Source: Akkermansiaceae bacterium UBA6138
GTDB lineage: Bacteria; Verrucomicrobiota; Verrucomicrobiia; Verrucomicrobiales; DEV007
Direction: 5' to 3'
DNA length: 41,303 nucleotides
Assembly (NCBI GenBank): GCA_002422425.1
Contig: DIVG01000015.1
Span: 986 to 42,288 of the forward strand
In this document: positions 1-8,623 of the stretch, piece after piece
How the letters are laid out: each line of letters opens with the position of its first letter
Numbering within the stretch: the stretch's first letter is position 1
The notes under the pieces: model-generated
What the model was told of the DNA's origin: nothing
Seen by the model: the letters and a program-made list of their open reading frames with translations, nothing else
The model's database searches: none
Made by a program: the position numbers and the translations under genes

Positions 1-228
1 TTCCCCATTCAGCGGCGCGGGCAAAGTCTGACCGGCAAGCGGGAGGGTGCGAACGCGGTTTCCGATCGCCAGAGGGGGAGATGATTGAGCGAATGTCAGG
101 ATGTCGGTCGAGGCGGAGGCTGTGGCGTCCACTCGCGGGAGGTTTTGCCCCGTCGGCTGAAACGCGGACCCCACGCCGCGCACGAGGGCGAGGAGCGAGG
201 TGTTGCCATTGATGATCGGAATCGCCAT
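1..228 (-). CDS. Phage structural protein, N-terminal part only
   Basis: An open frame starts at the ATG at 228, six bases after the stop of the 235-2706 gene, and runs off the left edge without a stop. About 76 residues are visible, beginning MAIPIINGNTSLLALVRGVG. They are rich in Ala, Ser, Pro and Leu, with no charged clusters, signal peptide or membrane segment. I do not recognise the family. The position directly downstream of large tail genes, on the same strand and tightly spaced, suggests another tail or virion component. That is inference from context only. The gene is incomplete because of the window edge, not because of a visible mutation. Confidence 0.6.
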   Translation of the reverse strand, partial: MAIPIINGNTSLLALVRGVGSAFQPTGQNLPRVDATASASTDILTFAQSSPPLAIGNRVRTLPLAGQTLPAPLNGE

Positions 229-234
229 GGGTGT

Positions 235-2706
235 TTATCTGCGGATGATGGCCTTGCCGATGTCCTGGAGGTTCTCGTTCCCACCGGCTTGAAGATCGAG
301 TCCCCGCAGGGCGACGAAGCCGCGCGGGTCGCTCTGGTTGTTCTCGGTGTCGAAACGCAGGAGCCGCGCCCGCACCGCGAAGTTGGCGGAAGCCGGAGCG
401 GTGCCTCCCTCGGCCGATCCGTAGAGGATCCGGTCGAGGGAGATGGTGTCGGCCCCGCCGCTGAGGAAGCGCTTCACCCGGATGCCGAAGGTGTGTGTAC
501 AGGGAACCGGCGTCAGGATGAGACGTTGTTCGAGAACCGGCTCGGGCGACCAGACCACGTTCTGGAGATTGATGCCGGGAGTGCCGGGAGTGGTGTCCTG
601 AGGAGCGGTGCCCAGTTCGATCGCGACCGTCCACTGGCAGTTCGTGTTGGACTTGAGGACGGCCAGCTCGACGGCGAACTGGAGAGCCAACTCGGTCCGG
701 AGGCGGAGCTGCCGGTCGTTAACGAAGAAGCGGAACAGTTCGCGGGTGAAGTCGCTCGGGTAGTAGCTGGACTCGGCGACGTTGCCGAATTGCTCGACCC
801 GATACCAGACCCTCCCGTCGCAGGCGGCAAATTCGCCGGGCGCCAGTTCCACGCTTCGACGACCGAGACCTCCGGGGAGCGTGACGCTGGAGGCCCTCTG
901 GTTCTCGAAAACCCGGTCGAGGTAGGCGGCGGTCGGTTCTGGCAATGGGTTGGGGATCGCCTCAACGGCAGCATCATGAATCGCGGCGAGCAGTCCGCCG
1001 GCTCGGGGCAGAGCAGAGTCGCCCGCGTTGAGCAGGTCGATGAGGCCGTTCGTCGTAGGTGCCACCTGACGTCGGGTCGGGTAGATCTCGAAGAGCTTCG
1101 GCAGGGTCCAGTTCGAAGACAGCCCCGAGTCCCGCTCCTGGGAGGCGAGAACTCCGGCGGGTGCGAGGGCCTTCAGCAACGCAATGTCCGCCCCGAAAGC
1201 GTCGAGGATGGTCTGAAGTCCCACGATCTGAGCAATGGTGTGAGTGTGGGCCTGGAAGGCGGAAACCGGACCGGCTGTGGTGATGACTACTGCGAGGGCG
1301 GCAACTCCGGGCGGAGGCGAGGCGAACGACCCTGACAAAGTCACATCAACGGAGTTCGGTCCCTCGATCAAGAGGGTGTAGTCGATCCCCAGCCGCAGGA
1401 CGGCTCCGAGAGGTTTGTTCTCTCGGAGGGTGAGATGCAGTGCTTCGGTGGCGAGGTTGTGGTCGATGACGAAGGAAGCGTTGGTCCCGTTCCCGAGGGT
1501 TCTCACATAGTGCTGGCTGCCTGTGATGACTTGATCGGGAGTGAAGGGCACGTAGTCCTTCGGCAGGGGCGGACGCAGCCAGTCGATGTTCTGCGCGGTG
1601 GCGAGGTCCTCGTGGATCAGCTCGCGGCGGACCGAAACCTCGGTGCGGTAGGTCCAGATGTGGAGATGCTCGGAGTCGTTCTCGTCCTCGTGGGTGACTT
1701 CGATTTCGAGCGGCAGGTTTTCGACGAGAGGAGCCGCCCGCAGCAGGTTCGCCAGTTCTGCCGTGGCGAGGTTAAGCTCGAAGGTCACGTCGCCGGGAGG
1801 CGCGGTGATGACCTCCACCAGAAGCTCCTCGTAGCCGAGTCCGCTCATCGCGCCCGCGAACTCGATGTGGGCGACGTGGGGCAGCGGGTTGGAGACGACG
1901 AAGGAGCCGCCCTCGTCTGCGAGGGGCCGGATCGCCTCTTCGATTTCCTCGGTGCCGTCCGAAACGCTCAACAGCGTGGACCTCGCGATGGTGTCCGGGC
2001 GCTTCAGTTGATAGGCTCCCCGGAATTGCGGTGAAACCGTGAGTGCCTGAATTTCGTTCCAGATGATGTCACCCTCCGAACCGCCATGCTGGACCTCGCT
2101 GATCGCGGGAGCGGCGGGGACGACCGGAGCGGAGGTATCGGTGAAGGCGACGGGCGATTGAACGAGTCGCAGCTCGTGGACCCAGCGCCCGTCCACCTGG
2201 TAGGTCCGGGACCGAAGGAAGGAGATGGGTTCGAGAGCGTTGCGACCCGCGCGAAGTTCAAAAGGTTCGGGAATCGGGGCTCCCTCCTCTTCGAAGCGAA
2301 CCAGCCAGCTTCCATCCTTCGCTTCGACCGAGACCGAATCGGCGGCGACACCGGCAACGGAAAAGGACGGCCCGGTGAGGAGGGCAAGCAGCGCGGCCTG
2401 CACGGCTTCGGCTCCGGCATTGTGGGCGAGGAGCGTCGTCGTGTTTATGCCAACCTCCGGTGGATCCGTTCCGATCTGGATGGCCCATTGACCCGAACCT
2501 GGTCGAGTGTCGAGTCGCCCGAGGGAGGCGCGCACGAGACGAACATTGCGCTCGATTTCGAGGTCTTGATCCCCGAGCGTTTGGGCGAAGCGAAGACCGA
2601 TCTGGACGGTGTCTCCCTCGATCAGTTCAGGCCAGTCGAAGTCCGGTCCTCCGAGGGAATCGGAGAGTTTTCGGGAAGTCAGATTCGCGTAAAGAAGGGC
2701 CTGCAC
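235..2706 (-). CDS. Large phage tail/baseplate structural protein (putative)
   Basis: An 823-residue protein starting at a GTG (2706). Residues about 20-75 form a beta-rich stretch containing WPELIEGDTVQIGLRF, reminiscent of the N-terminal domain of phage baseplate/tail proteins that describe a polymer of layered domains. The rest is beta-rich with no cysteine clusters, signal peptide or membrane span. It follows the tape measure by several genes on the same strand, where lambda-like siphophages keep tail-tip, baseplate and receptor-binding genes. The VapBC pair lies immediately upstream, so the natural upstream neighbour is probably the small CDS at 3433-3612. I cannot name a specific family. 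The structural role is inferred from size, composition and position. Confidence 0.7.
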   Translation of the reverse strand: MQALLYANLTSRKLSDSLGGPDFDWPELIEGDTVQIGLRFAQTLGDQDLEIERNVRLVRASLGRLDTRPGSGQWAIQIGTDPPEVGINTTTLLAHNAGAEAVQAALLALLTGPSFSVAGVAADSVSVEAKDGSWLVRFEEEGAPIPEPFELRAGRNALEPISFLRSRTYQVDGRWVHELRLVQSPVAFTDTSAPVVPAAPAISEVQHGGSEGDIIWNEIQALTVSPQFRGAYQLKRPDTIARSTLLSVSDGTEEIEEAIRPLADEGGSFVVSNPLPHVAHIEFAGAMSGLGYEELLVEVITAPPGDVTFELNLATAELANLLRAAPLVENLPLEIEVTHEDENDSEHLHIWTYRTEVSVRRELIHEDLATAQNIDWLRPPLPKDYVPFTPDQVITGSQHYVRTLGNGTNASFVIDHNLATEALHLTLRENKPLGAVLRLGIDYTLLIEGPNSVDVTLSGSFASPPPGVAALAVVITTAGPVSAFQAHTHTIAQIVGLQTILDAFGADIALLKALAPAGVLASQERDSGLSSNWTLPKLFEIYPTRRQVAPTTNGLIDLLNAGDSALPRAGGLLAAIHDAAVEAIPNPLPEPTAAYLDRVFENQRASSVTLPGGLGRRSVELAPGEFAACDGRVWYRVEQFGNVAESSYYPSDFTRELFRFFVNDRQLRLRTELALQFAVELAVLKSNTNCQWTVAIELGTAPQDTTPGTPGINLQNVVWSPEPVLEQRLILTPVPCTHTFGIRVKRFLSGGADTISLDRILYGSAEGGTAPASANFAVRARLLRFDTENNQSDPRGFVALRGLDLQAGGNENLQDIGKAIIRR

Positions 2707-2746
2707 GTCGGGGCGTGCAGGGTGTCAACGCGGGGTGCGGCAATGA

Positions 2747-3178
2747 TTACGGGATCACCGTCAACCCAACCGCCGTTGCCATCCTTGCCTGCCGCGCGTC
2801 GAAGGTGCAGAATTCGTTCGCTCCCAGAACGGTCGCCAGGGCAACGTGCAGGGTGTCCAATGACCGGCAAAGCGTTGATGCGCCATGTGCGGCGGAAAAG
2901 GCTTCGGCCCGGAGGAAAACATCGGGCCACGAGACGTTCGGTTGGGAAAACACTCCCGCCGCCAGGTCGCCGTTCAACGCTAGGAGGATCCTTTCCGACT
3001 CGGCAAGATCGATCTCTCCGCGTCCAAGTTTCTGCCGGACCGCCGAGCGCATTTCGAGTCCGTGAAGGTGCGTGAACGTGGGTGGCGTCGGAGATGAATA
3101 AAACAACTGCTCCGCCTCTTGGTCGCGAGGCTCCGACAGGTAGAGCTTCAGTAGCAATCCAGAGTCGAAGTAGCGCAT
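2747..3178 (-). CDS. vapC: VapC-type PIN-domain toxin
   Basis: A 143-residue PIN-domain protein, predicted Mg-dependent endoribonuclease and toxin of a type II VapBC system. The four conserved acidic positions are visible: Asp5 in the opening RYFDSGLLLKLYL, Glu42 in HGLEMRSAV, Asp108 in SLDTLHVALA and Asp127 in CTFDARQARMA. The length is normal for the family. The ATG at 3178 overlaps the antitoxin stop (TGATG), indicating translational coupling. The pair sits between two phage tail genes on the same strand and is likely cargo. The intact active site suggests it could still be functional. Which RNA it cuts cannot be read from the sequence. Confidence 0.88.
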   Translation of the reverse strand: MRYFDSGLLLKLYLSEPRDQEAEQLFYSSPTPPTFTHLHGLEMRSAVRQKLGRGEIDLAESERILLALNGDLAAGVFSQPNVSWPDVFLRAEAFSAAHGASTLCRSLDTLHVALATVLGANEFCTFDARQARMATAVGLTVIP

Positions 3179-3411
3179 CAGATCCGGTCGGCCCGAAGTT
3201 CGTCCAGAATCTCCTGGGAATCAGGTAGGATGCGGTCTCCGAAGATGGCCCTTTTGCGGGCTGCGAAATCCGGTAGCACCCGAGGTGTGGCCGGGGCAAG
3301 TTGCTCGACCGCAGGCTTGCTCTTCAGAAACCTCACGAAATCCAGGACCTCCTCAACCATCGGTTCGGGTGCAGTCCTGATCTCTTCGAGCACGGATTCT
3401 CTCGCGTTCAT
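3178..3411 (-). CDS. vapB: VapB-like antitoxin
   Basis: A 77-residue protein upstream of and overlapping vapC by the TGATG junction. Residues 1-35 form an acidic helical segment containing EPMVEEVLDFVRFLKSK, of the kind seen in DUF2281-like VapB antitoxins. A basic linker and the C-terminal tail SQEILDELRADRI follow, the latter suited to wrapping the PIN toxin. It should neutralise VapC by direct binding. There is no clear ribbon-helix-helix or AbrB fold, so the DNA-binding class is uncertain. The start is the only ATG compatible with the length. Confidence 0.8.
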   Translation of the reverse strand: MNARESVLEEIRTAPEPMVEEVLDFVRFLKSKPAVEQLAPATPRVLPDFAARKRAIFGDRILPDSQEILDELRADRI

Positions 3412-3432
3412 GGTGGAAGCATAAGAGAGGAA

Positions 3433-3612
3433 TCACGAACCGGCAAGCCTTCGGTAGAGGTTTGGATCAATCGAAATCACCCGATACGGAAACGAAGGAT
3501 CGAGCGACTCCGGACCACTCTCCTCAGCCGTTCGCTCCCGCCGCTCCGTCAGCCGCCGGTCCTTGTCCAGACCGAAGCCGTCTTTCTCCTTGATGTCCTC
3601 GTTCTCGTCCAT
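3433..3612 (-). CDS. Small charged phage protein (59 aa)
   Basis: A small gene starting at the ATG at 3612, two bases after the stop of the 322-residue phage gene, and ending at 3433. It encodes a very acidic and basic, probably partly disordered 59-residue protein that opens MDENEDIKEKDGFGLDKDRR and ends in a hydrophobic patch (YRVISIDPNLYRRLAG). The tight spacing and shared strand argue for a real member of the tail operon. A longer in-frame extension into the preceding gene has shadow-like composition and is rejected. No family is recognised. The VapBC cassette follows directly. Confidence 0.55.
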   Translation of the reverse strand: MDENEDIKEKDGFGLDKDRRLTERRERTAEESGPESLDPSFPYRVISIDPNLYRRLAGS

Positions 3613-3614
3613 CG

Positions 3615-4583
3615 TCAGATGCTCCAAAACCTCCCCTCCACCGTTCGGTTCGCGAGGAACTCCGAGGCCGCCGCGCTCTTGTCGTTGTTCTCGGCCAGAA
3701 GCTGGTTGATGATGCCATCGGCCACCCCGCCCGCGAGGCCCGTGAAAAGCGTGATGTTCTCGGTCCTGCCAACCGGTGGATCGAAGCGAACGGCATGGAC
3801 CAGGTTCCAAAAGACCCGATGCTTCACGTAGGGCGTCCAGTCCGGCCCCGGTTCCGATCCGGCGGGCGTGTCATCGGGCGAAAGCAGGTAGACGGTGGCG
3901 AGGTGAAGCGCATCGAAGCCTTCGTCCTCCCAGCGACCCATGAGACGGCCCATCGGATCGGGAGCAACCGGCGGTTCATATCGCGAAGTCGTGCGGAGGT
4001 AGGCTCGTTCCCTTGTTCCGGGAGGAAGTCGGTAGGTCACGTTGAACTGGGCGAAGGTTCCATCGACCCCGGCCCCGAAGGTCCAGTCGGTCCCCGTGGT
4101 GAGGCGGTCCTGCTGGAGCACGATCTCGGTGGCGCGGAGCAAGCGACCGCCTTCTTCTGTCGCTCCCGCTCCGAGCGCGAGGAAGAACTCCGGCACCGGT
4201 TCGAAGGATTCCACGAGGGTCTCGAACCCGCTCACCGAGACGCTCTCAGGTGGCGCATCGGCCCCGATGGACCGCCACTGGCGCAGCGGCATCTGCGGTC
4301 CTTCCGTGAGCCAGGCATCGACGCGTTCGCCGTTCCTCCCTCCGAGTCGTTCGAGAGTTTCCGGGGGCGCTTCCTCGGCGCGGAGCCGGACCTCGGCATC
4401 GAGACCGTTCACAAAGCCGGGGTGGATTTGCGCGACCCACTCTTCGCGCTCGAAGCTCCAGGATGGAGTGACCTGCCAGGGATGTTTCCAGCCGCCATGC
4501 GCCATCACGGTGCAGCCGAGGACCTGCTCGCGGCGGAGCCGGTCGATGAGGGCGTTCCAGGTGGCGGCAAGGATCGTTTTCAT
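3615..4583 (-). CDS. Phage tail-region protein of unknown function (322 aa)
   Basis: A 322-residue protein whose ATG overlaps the stop of the upstream gene (ATGA at 4580-4583). It begins with a short amphipathic helix (MKTILAATWNALIDRLR). An aromatic-rich beta region follows, with HPWQVTPSWSFEREEW near residues 35-50. No signal peptide, membrane span or catalytic motif is visible. It belongs to a run of three coupled genes directly downstream of the tape measure. In lambda-like tails that position holds minor tail and tail-tip proteins, so I infer such a role. I do not recognise a named family. Confidence 0.7.
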   Translation of the reverse strand: MKTILAATWNALIDRLRREQVLGCTVMAHGGWKHPWQVTPSWSFEREEWVAQIHPGFVNGLDAEVRLRAEEAPPETLERLGGRNGERVDAWLTEGPQMPLRQWRSIGADAPPESVSVSGFETLVESFEPVPEFFLALGAGATEEGGRLLRATEIVLQQDRLTTGTDWTFGAGVDGTFAQFNVTYRLPPGTRERAYLRTTSRYEPPVAPDPMGRLMGRWEDEGFDALHLATVYLLSPDDTPAGSEPGPDWTPYVKHRVFWNLVHAVRFDPPVGRTENITLFTGLAGGVADGIINQLLAENNDKSAAASEFLANRTVEGRFWSI

Positions 4584-5194
4584 GTCGCCCAGAAGAGGTG
4601 GCGGCCGCGCGACTCCTCTGATCCTTGTTGCGCGACAAAGAGATGACGCAGGTGGAAGTGGGTGATTTGCCGGGCACGGGCAATCGTTGTCCGGTTCGGG
4701 GCCCAGACCAGCGTGGCGAGCGGGTGGCGACCAATCTCGACGGAGGAGGGCCGAAGGTCACGGACATGGCGGATTGTGACGGCTTCCTCATTGTCGGGGT
4801 CGATCTCGCCCGACTTGGGATCGACCTTCACCTCGACGACGATCCAAGAGCGCAGCTCCTCGTTCGGTTCTCCGGTGAGGCGCAGCGTGGGAGGCTCTCC
4901 CTCGCGTCCTTTGTCGTCCGTTCCGTCGATGCGCTTGCCCTCGATCCGCGGCACCACGTCCTGCACCGTGCCGAAGCCGATGGTCGCCTCCCGGTCGGCG
5001 AGCCGCACCTTGAACGGGTGATTCCACGGGTTCGCCTTGAGGTCGGCGATCACGTAGGTTCCGTTCGGGGTGCGTTGAAGCCGCACTCCCCTGCCAGCGA
5101 AGAGACGGAATTGCTTCGACCATTCGAGCAGCCGCTTCCAGGCGGGCATGACCGGCTCGCCCGGCCGCACATAGAGGTCGCGCAGATGGATCAT
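4580..5194 (-). CDS. Phage tail-region protein of unknown function (204 aa)
   Basis: A 204-residue protein, coupled by four-base ATGA overlaps to both neighbours. The N-terminus (MIHLRDLYVRPGEPVMPAWKR) is followed by a beta-rich middle with NGTYVIADLKANPW, then an acidic stretch and a basic His/Arg-rich C-terminus. No enzymatic motif or membrane segment is visible. The overlaps imply equimolar translation with the flanking tail-region genes, consistent with a minor tail component. The assignment is positional; the family is not recognised. Confidence 0.7.
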   Translation of the reverse strand: MIHLRDLYVRPGEPVMPAWKRLLEWSKQFRLFAGRGVRLQRTPNGTYVIADLKANPWNHPFKVRLADREATIGFGTVQDVVPRIEGKRIDGTDDKGREGEPPTLRLTGEPNEELRSWIVVEVKVDPKSGEIDPDNEEAVTIRHVRDLRPSSVEIGRHPLATLVWAPNRTTIARARQITHFHLRHLFVAQQGSEESRGRHLFWAT

Positions 5195-5886
5195 CGTTCG
5201 ATCAGCCGGTAGAGAGCTTCAGGCCATTCCTCGCCCGGCTTCGAGAGCATCCATTCTTCGGTGATCTCGAAGACGTTGCCGCGCCGGGCCACCTTGGGCG
5301 GCATCACGAGCCAGTTGCGTCCTTTTGGTGTGGGTAAACCGCCGGGGAGCCGGGCGCGGGTCGTGCCCACCTCATCGAGGAGGTTTGCCGGGACTCGGCG
5401 CTTCAGGTAGGTGCGCCGGAAGACGGCGTTGAGGACCAGATAGGTTGTCTGGCCAAAGAGCGGGTTCTTCTCCGCGCGGGTCGTCTCGCCTCCACCAAGC
5501 CCTGCCGTTTCGCCCGCACCTCCCGGCACCTTCTCGGGGAAGGTGATGCGACCGTCGTCACCGAGGATGCCGCCGAAACGCTTTTTGATCAGGGCAATCT
5601 TGGGGTGGGTCTCGATGGGTTCCTCGCGGAAACTCGAATCGAACTCGTAGCTGTCCTCGTCGCCCGGTTCGTCCTCGGTGCCTTCGTAACTGATCGTGAC
5701 TTGAAAGGAGGCGTCCTCGAGCTGGCTCACCTGGCGTCCGGTTTCGGGTAGACCGAAGGGAGTTCCGCCTCCAACGGTCATGGTTTCGGCGAGAGTCTTG
5801 CAGTTCCAGGGAACCGAAATGCTGATGAGCCGCCGTTCGTCACGGCTCGCACTCAGGCCTAGCATCTGGAAGGGAGCGGCACTCAT
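5191..5886 (-). CDS. Phage tail-region protein of unknown function (231 aa)
   Basis: A 231-residue protein starting at the ATG at 5886, overlapping the tape-measure stop (ATGA). The opening MSAAPFQMLGLSASRDERRL leads into a beta-rich region. A Gly/Pro linker near residues 120-140 separates this from a C-terminal part ending WMLSKPGEEWPEALYRLIER. The first gene after the tape measure in many siphophages encodes the distal tail protein or a minor tail protein. That is a plausible but unproven role here. No signal sequence or catalytic motif is seen. Confidence 0.7.
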   Translation of the reverse strand: MSAAPFQMLGLSASRDERRLISISVPWNCKTLAETMTVGGGTPFGLPETGRQVSQLEDASFQVTISYEGTEDEPGDEDSYEFDSSFREEPIETHPKIALIKKRFGGILGDDGRITFPEKVPGGAGETAGLGGGETTRAEKNPLFGQTTYLVLNAVFRRTYLKRRVPANLLDEVGTTRARLPGGLPTPKGRNWLVMPPKVARRGNVFEITEEWMLSKPGEEWPEALYRLIER

Positions 5887-7664
5887 CCAAAGCGGGCCAC
5901 CGTATCAACCAGCGGCACGGGAGCGGCGGGGCTTGCGTTGCCCGGACGCGGCGTGAGCTTCTCGTTGATCTGCTTCAACTCTCCCGCCATCTGGCGCTGG
6001 GTCTCGGTCTGCTTCTTGGTCTCGTCGAGGATCAGTTCGTTGGCGCTGCGGCCCATGACGAGGTTGATGGCCGAGGCGAAAGAACCGGGAGACAATCGGG
6101 CGGATCCACCCGCTGCTGCTGCGGCGGGGCCGGGCGAGGGACTGCTGCCTGCGGAGGAGGCGCCCGCCTCCGCCTGTTTTGCCTGTTCCGCCTTGGCTTC
6201 ATCGGCGGCCAGTCGCGCCGAAAGTCGGGCCGCTGCCTGCCCGATCGAAGATTCTTCTTTCGACGTGTCGAAGAGATCCCTGGTGTTGCCGTAGGCTTCG
6301 GTGAAAGCCCCGCCCACGTTTCCAAGTGCTTCCCCGAGGCGGCGTTGGGCCGCCTCGAAAGCAGGGGTGAGCTGGTCGCCGCTCTTTGCGAAATTCCCGG
6401 CGGCGCTCTCGCGCATGGACCGCGCGTTGTCCCGCAGAGAGCTGTCCGCGTTCCCGAGCAGTTTGCCCGCGCCGGGGATCTGCTTGAGACCTTCCACCGT
6501 TTTGGCGAGCAGTTCCATGAGGAGCGCACCGAAGGTCTTCGCGATGCCGGCCAGCGCATTGCCCATGCCCTTCCAGAAGTCAACCGTGGTGAGAATCGAA
6601 AACAAAGCGATCCCGTTGCGGAAGTATTCGACCATCAACTGTCCGACTGCGGCAAACGCTCCGACGAGGCCGCGATAGAGAACATTGACCGAGGCTTTGA
6701 AGGCGAGCACCAGCGAGTCCATGAGGAGCTGTCCTATCTCGGCACCGCTGAACTCGCGGAAGAAACCAACGACCGCCTTCATTGCCGTCGCGACCGCCGC
6801 CCCGACCTGGGCGGCTCCCTCCTTCAGCGCTCCGACATGCTTGATCGCTTCATCTAGGAGCGGGCGCAGGGCGTCGTTGATTGGCTGACCGAGCGAGAGG
6901 AGCACTTCGCCGAAGGTGTCTTTCAGGGTGGACCACAGCCCTCCCACGGTGCGGCCCTGGCGGGCCATCATGCCGCCGAACTTGCCGCCCTCGGACGTGA
7001 GGCTCACGAAAGCCTGTTCCAGGTTGTCGAAGCTGAGCTTGCCGGAACTCGCCATTTCCTTCACCTCGGAGTCGGTCACGCCCAATTGCTTGGCGAATTC
7101 CTGGATCACGGGAATGCCTCGACCGGTGAGCTGGTTGATGTCCTCGGCAAACAAGCGCCCCTGCACCCGTGCCTTCCCGTAGATCTCGGCAATGTCACCG
7201 ATGGGGGCCTGGATGCCACTGGACACGTCGCCGATGCGCCGGAGCGTGTCGGTCACGGTGTCGGCTCCTTCTCCGAAGGCGATCAGTTTCTTGCCAGCCT
7301 CGGCCAGTTCGGGAAACTCGAAGGGCGTTTCGGTTCCGAGCTTTCGAAGGGAGTTGATAGTCTCCTTCGCCTTGGCCGGATCACCCACGAGCACGTCGAA
7401 GCTCACTTGAAGCTGTTCGTCGCTCACGGCCCGTCCGATGGCACCCGAAACCAGCTTGCCGACACCCGCTGCGGCGAGAGCTCCCGCCAGCACGGTTCCC
7501 AGACCCGCCGCCGCCTTGCCCACACCAGCGAACATCGACGAACCGAGGCCGGATCCCTGCTGTTGGGCACGGGAACGAAAGCCTCGCAGCGAGTCCTGCG
7601 CCTGGCGCAAGGCGCCCTGAAACTTCGAGACCTCAAGGGCCAGTTCGGCGGTGATCGCGGCCAT
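5883..7664 (-). CDS. Phage tail tape measure protein
   Basis: A 593-residue protein with the layout of a tape measure protein. An N-terminal amphipathic helix (ELALEVSKFQGALRQAQDSL) is followed by a Gly/Ala-rich hydrophobic stretch. Residues about 75-250 form the typical tape-measure domain, including GTETPFEFPELAEAGKKL, GLWSTLKDTFGEV and IPVIQEFAKQLGV. Two hydrophobic segments lie in the middle, and a long Ala/Gln/Glu coiled-coil-prone tail follows. The protein sets tail length and is ejected with DNA. At this length it implies a short to medium non-contractile tail. It is the best family anchor for the tail module and appears intact. Confidence 0.9.
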   Translation of the reverse strand: MAAITAELALEVSKFQGALRQAQDSLRGFRSRAQQQGSGLGSSMFAGVGKAAAGLGTVLAGALAAAGVGKLVSGAIGRAVSDEQLQVSFDVLVGDPAKAKETINSLRKLGTETPFEFPELAEAGKKLIAFGEGADTVTDTLRRIGDVSSGIQAPIGDIAEIYGKARVQGRLFAEDINQLTGRGIPVIQEFAKQLGVTDSEVKEMASSGKLSFDNLEQAFVSLTSEGGKFGGMMARQGRTVGGLWSTLKDTFGEVLLSLGQPINDALRPLLDEAIKHVGALKEGAAQVGAAVATAMKAVVGFFREFSGAEIGQLLMDSLVLAFKASVNVLYRGLVGAFAAVGQLMVEYFRNGIALFSILTTVDFWKGMGNALAGIAKTFGALLMELLAKTVEGLKQIPGAGKLLGNADSSLRDNARSMRESAAGNFAKSGDQLTPAFEAAQRRLGEALGNVGGAFTEAYGNTRDLFDTSKEESSIGQAAARLSARLAADEAKAEQAKQAEAGASSAGSSPSPGPAAAAAGGSARLSPGSFASAINLVMGRSANELILDETKKQTETQRQMAGELKQINEKLTPRPGNASPAAPVPLVDTVARFG

Positions 7665-7671
7665 GGTCGGG

Positions 7672-7935
7672 TCACTTGAATCCGGAGCGCGTCGCCGCCT
7701 GCTTCAGGTAATGGGCGAGGCGTCGTTCCATCTTGTTGCGCTGGAGGTTGAGGGCCGTCTGGATGCGGCTGTTGAGCATGGAAATCTCCGAGGCGAAGGC
7801 GACGCGGTTAGTCGCCCGGATGCGGATGTCCTTGTCGAGGAGCGGCTTGGCTTCGATCTTGGCGCTCACTTCCACGCTTTCGGCGAGAGTGATGTCCACG
7901 GACTGGATACCGATCTGGGCGAGGGTGACGGGCAT
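7672..7935 (-). CDS. Small phage tail-region protein (87 aa)
   Basis: An 87-residue protein starting at the ATG at 7935 and ending eight bases before the tape measure start. It has a beta-like N-terminal half (VTLAQIGIQSVDITLAESV) and a basic helical C-terminal half (LNLQRNKMERRLAHYLKQAA). Immediately before the tape measure, lambda-like phages encode tail-assembly chaperones. The position would fit, but no slippery site or overlapping frame is present inside this gene, so the role is only a suggestion. Confidence 0.6.
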   Translation of the reverse strand: MPVTLAQIGIQSVDITLAESVEVSAKIEAKPLLDKDIRIRATNRVAFASEISMLNSRIQTALNLQRNKMERRLAHYLKQAATRSGFK

Positions 7936-7941
7936 GGTGGA

Positions 7942-8268
7942 TTAGGAAGCGGGAAGGTTCAGGTAGGCGGTGCCGGTGATCTCGAAGTCGGGAAAGTCCT
8001 CGTTGCTCTCGCTCTGCTTGGCCTCGGTGACGCGGAGCACGCCTTCGGCGAAGGAACCGCTCGCCACGGCGGCGAGGTTGGCGTCGCCCTTGCCCTTGAG
8101 GCTCACCGTTCGGGTGACGAGCGGCTTCGGCACGGCCTTGACGGTCACGCCCGACTCGTTGCGGATCGTGGCGAGCTCCACGCTCTCTTCGCGGGAGGAT
8201 TCCTGGACGTATCCGCCGACGGGGGCGGTCAGGCCGAAGGTGGTCGCGACTCCGAGGTGGGCGGGCAT
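7942..8268 (-). CDS. Small phage structural protein, possible tail tube
   Basis: A 108-residue protein starting at the ATG at 8268. It is almost entirely beta-prone, with VTRTVSLKGKGDANLAAV in the middle and DFEITGTAYLNLPAS at the end. Alternating polar and hydrophobic residues in a small beta protein just upstream of the tape measure are compatible with a tail-tube or tube-associated subunit. The protein is shorter than the usual lambda gpV, so the assignment is weak. The sequence TTGACAGCC lies ten bases before its start, as it does before two other phage genes here. Confidence 0.6.
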   Translation of the reverse strand: MPAHLGVATTFGLTAPVGGYVQESSREESVELATIRNESGVTVKAVPKPLVTRTVSLKGKGDANLAAVASGSFAEGVLRVTEAKQSESNEDFPDFEITGTAYLNLPAS

Positions 8269-8283
8269 ACTCCGCCCCGGCTG

Positions 8284-8538
8284 TCAACGCACCGCGAGGC
8301 GGGGACGCCGCTTCGCGACCTCGTAATCGGCCAAGACCCCGCAGTGCCGCACCGCGTCTCGTCGGCAGTTGTGGTAGGGAGCCTGGATCGGCTTCCATCG
8401 GAACCAGCGGAGACGCTCGATTCGGAAGAGGCAGCAGAACGGGAAGTTGGAGGGATCGTGTCCGAGTTGGAGGACGAGAGGACCGGGTCGGTTTTTGGGG
8501 GGGCGGCGACGCTGTAATCGGGGAGTTTTGAGGGGTCG
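8284..8538 (-). pseudogene. Start-less phage-like ORF fragment with possible frameshift site
   Basis: A frame of about 84 codons lies between an in-frame TAA (8541-8539) and a TGA (8286-8284). It encodes a convincing basic, aromatic sequence containing LVLQLGHDPSNFPFCC, RWFRWKPIQAPYHNC and VLADYEVAKRRPRLAVR. It has no ATG, GTG, TTG or CTG before the conserved-looking part. An overlapping frame from a GTG at 8627 reads into it through seven C and five A (about 8488-8499 on this strand). This gives the -1 slippery arrangement C-CCA-AAA. It is either the 3' remnant of a phage gene cut by insertion of the nucleotidyltransferase cassette, or a gene read by programmed frameshifting. I favour the remnant. 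Confidence 0.45.
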
Positions 8539-8623
8539 TTAGATCCTCTGTATGGATGGAAACAGTCTCGCAGTATCCTGTGATGTGCCCAACCAAGACT
8601 TAAACCCGCCAAGAGGTCGAAAT

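Noticed and set aside
85..1335. 416-codon plus-strand frame
   Set aside because: Antisense to the 823-residue phage gene; Gly/Glu/Arg-rich with no family features.
7808..8596. 262-codon minus-strand frame
   Set aside because: Pro/Arg-rich and overlaps two better phage frames; no family features.
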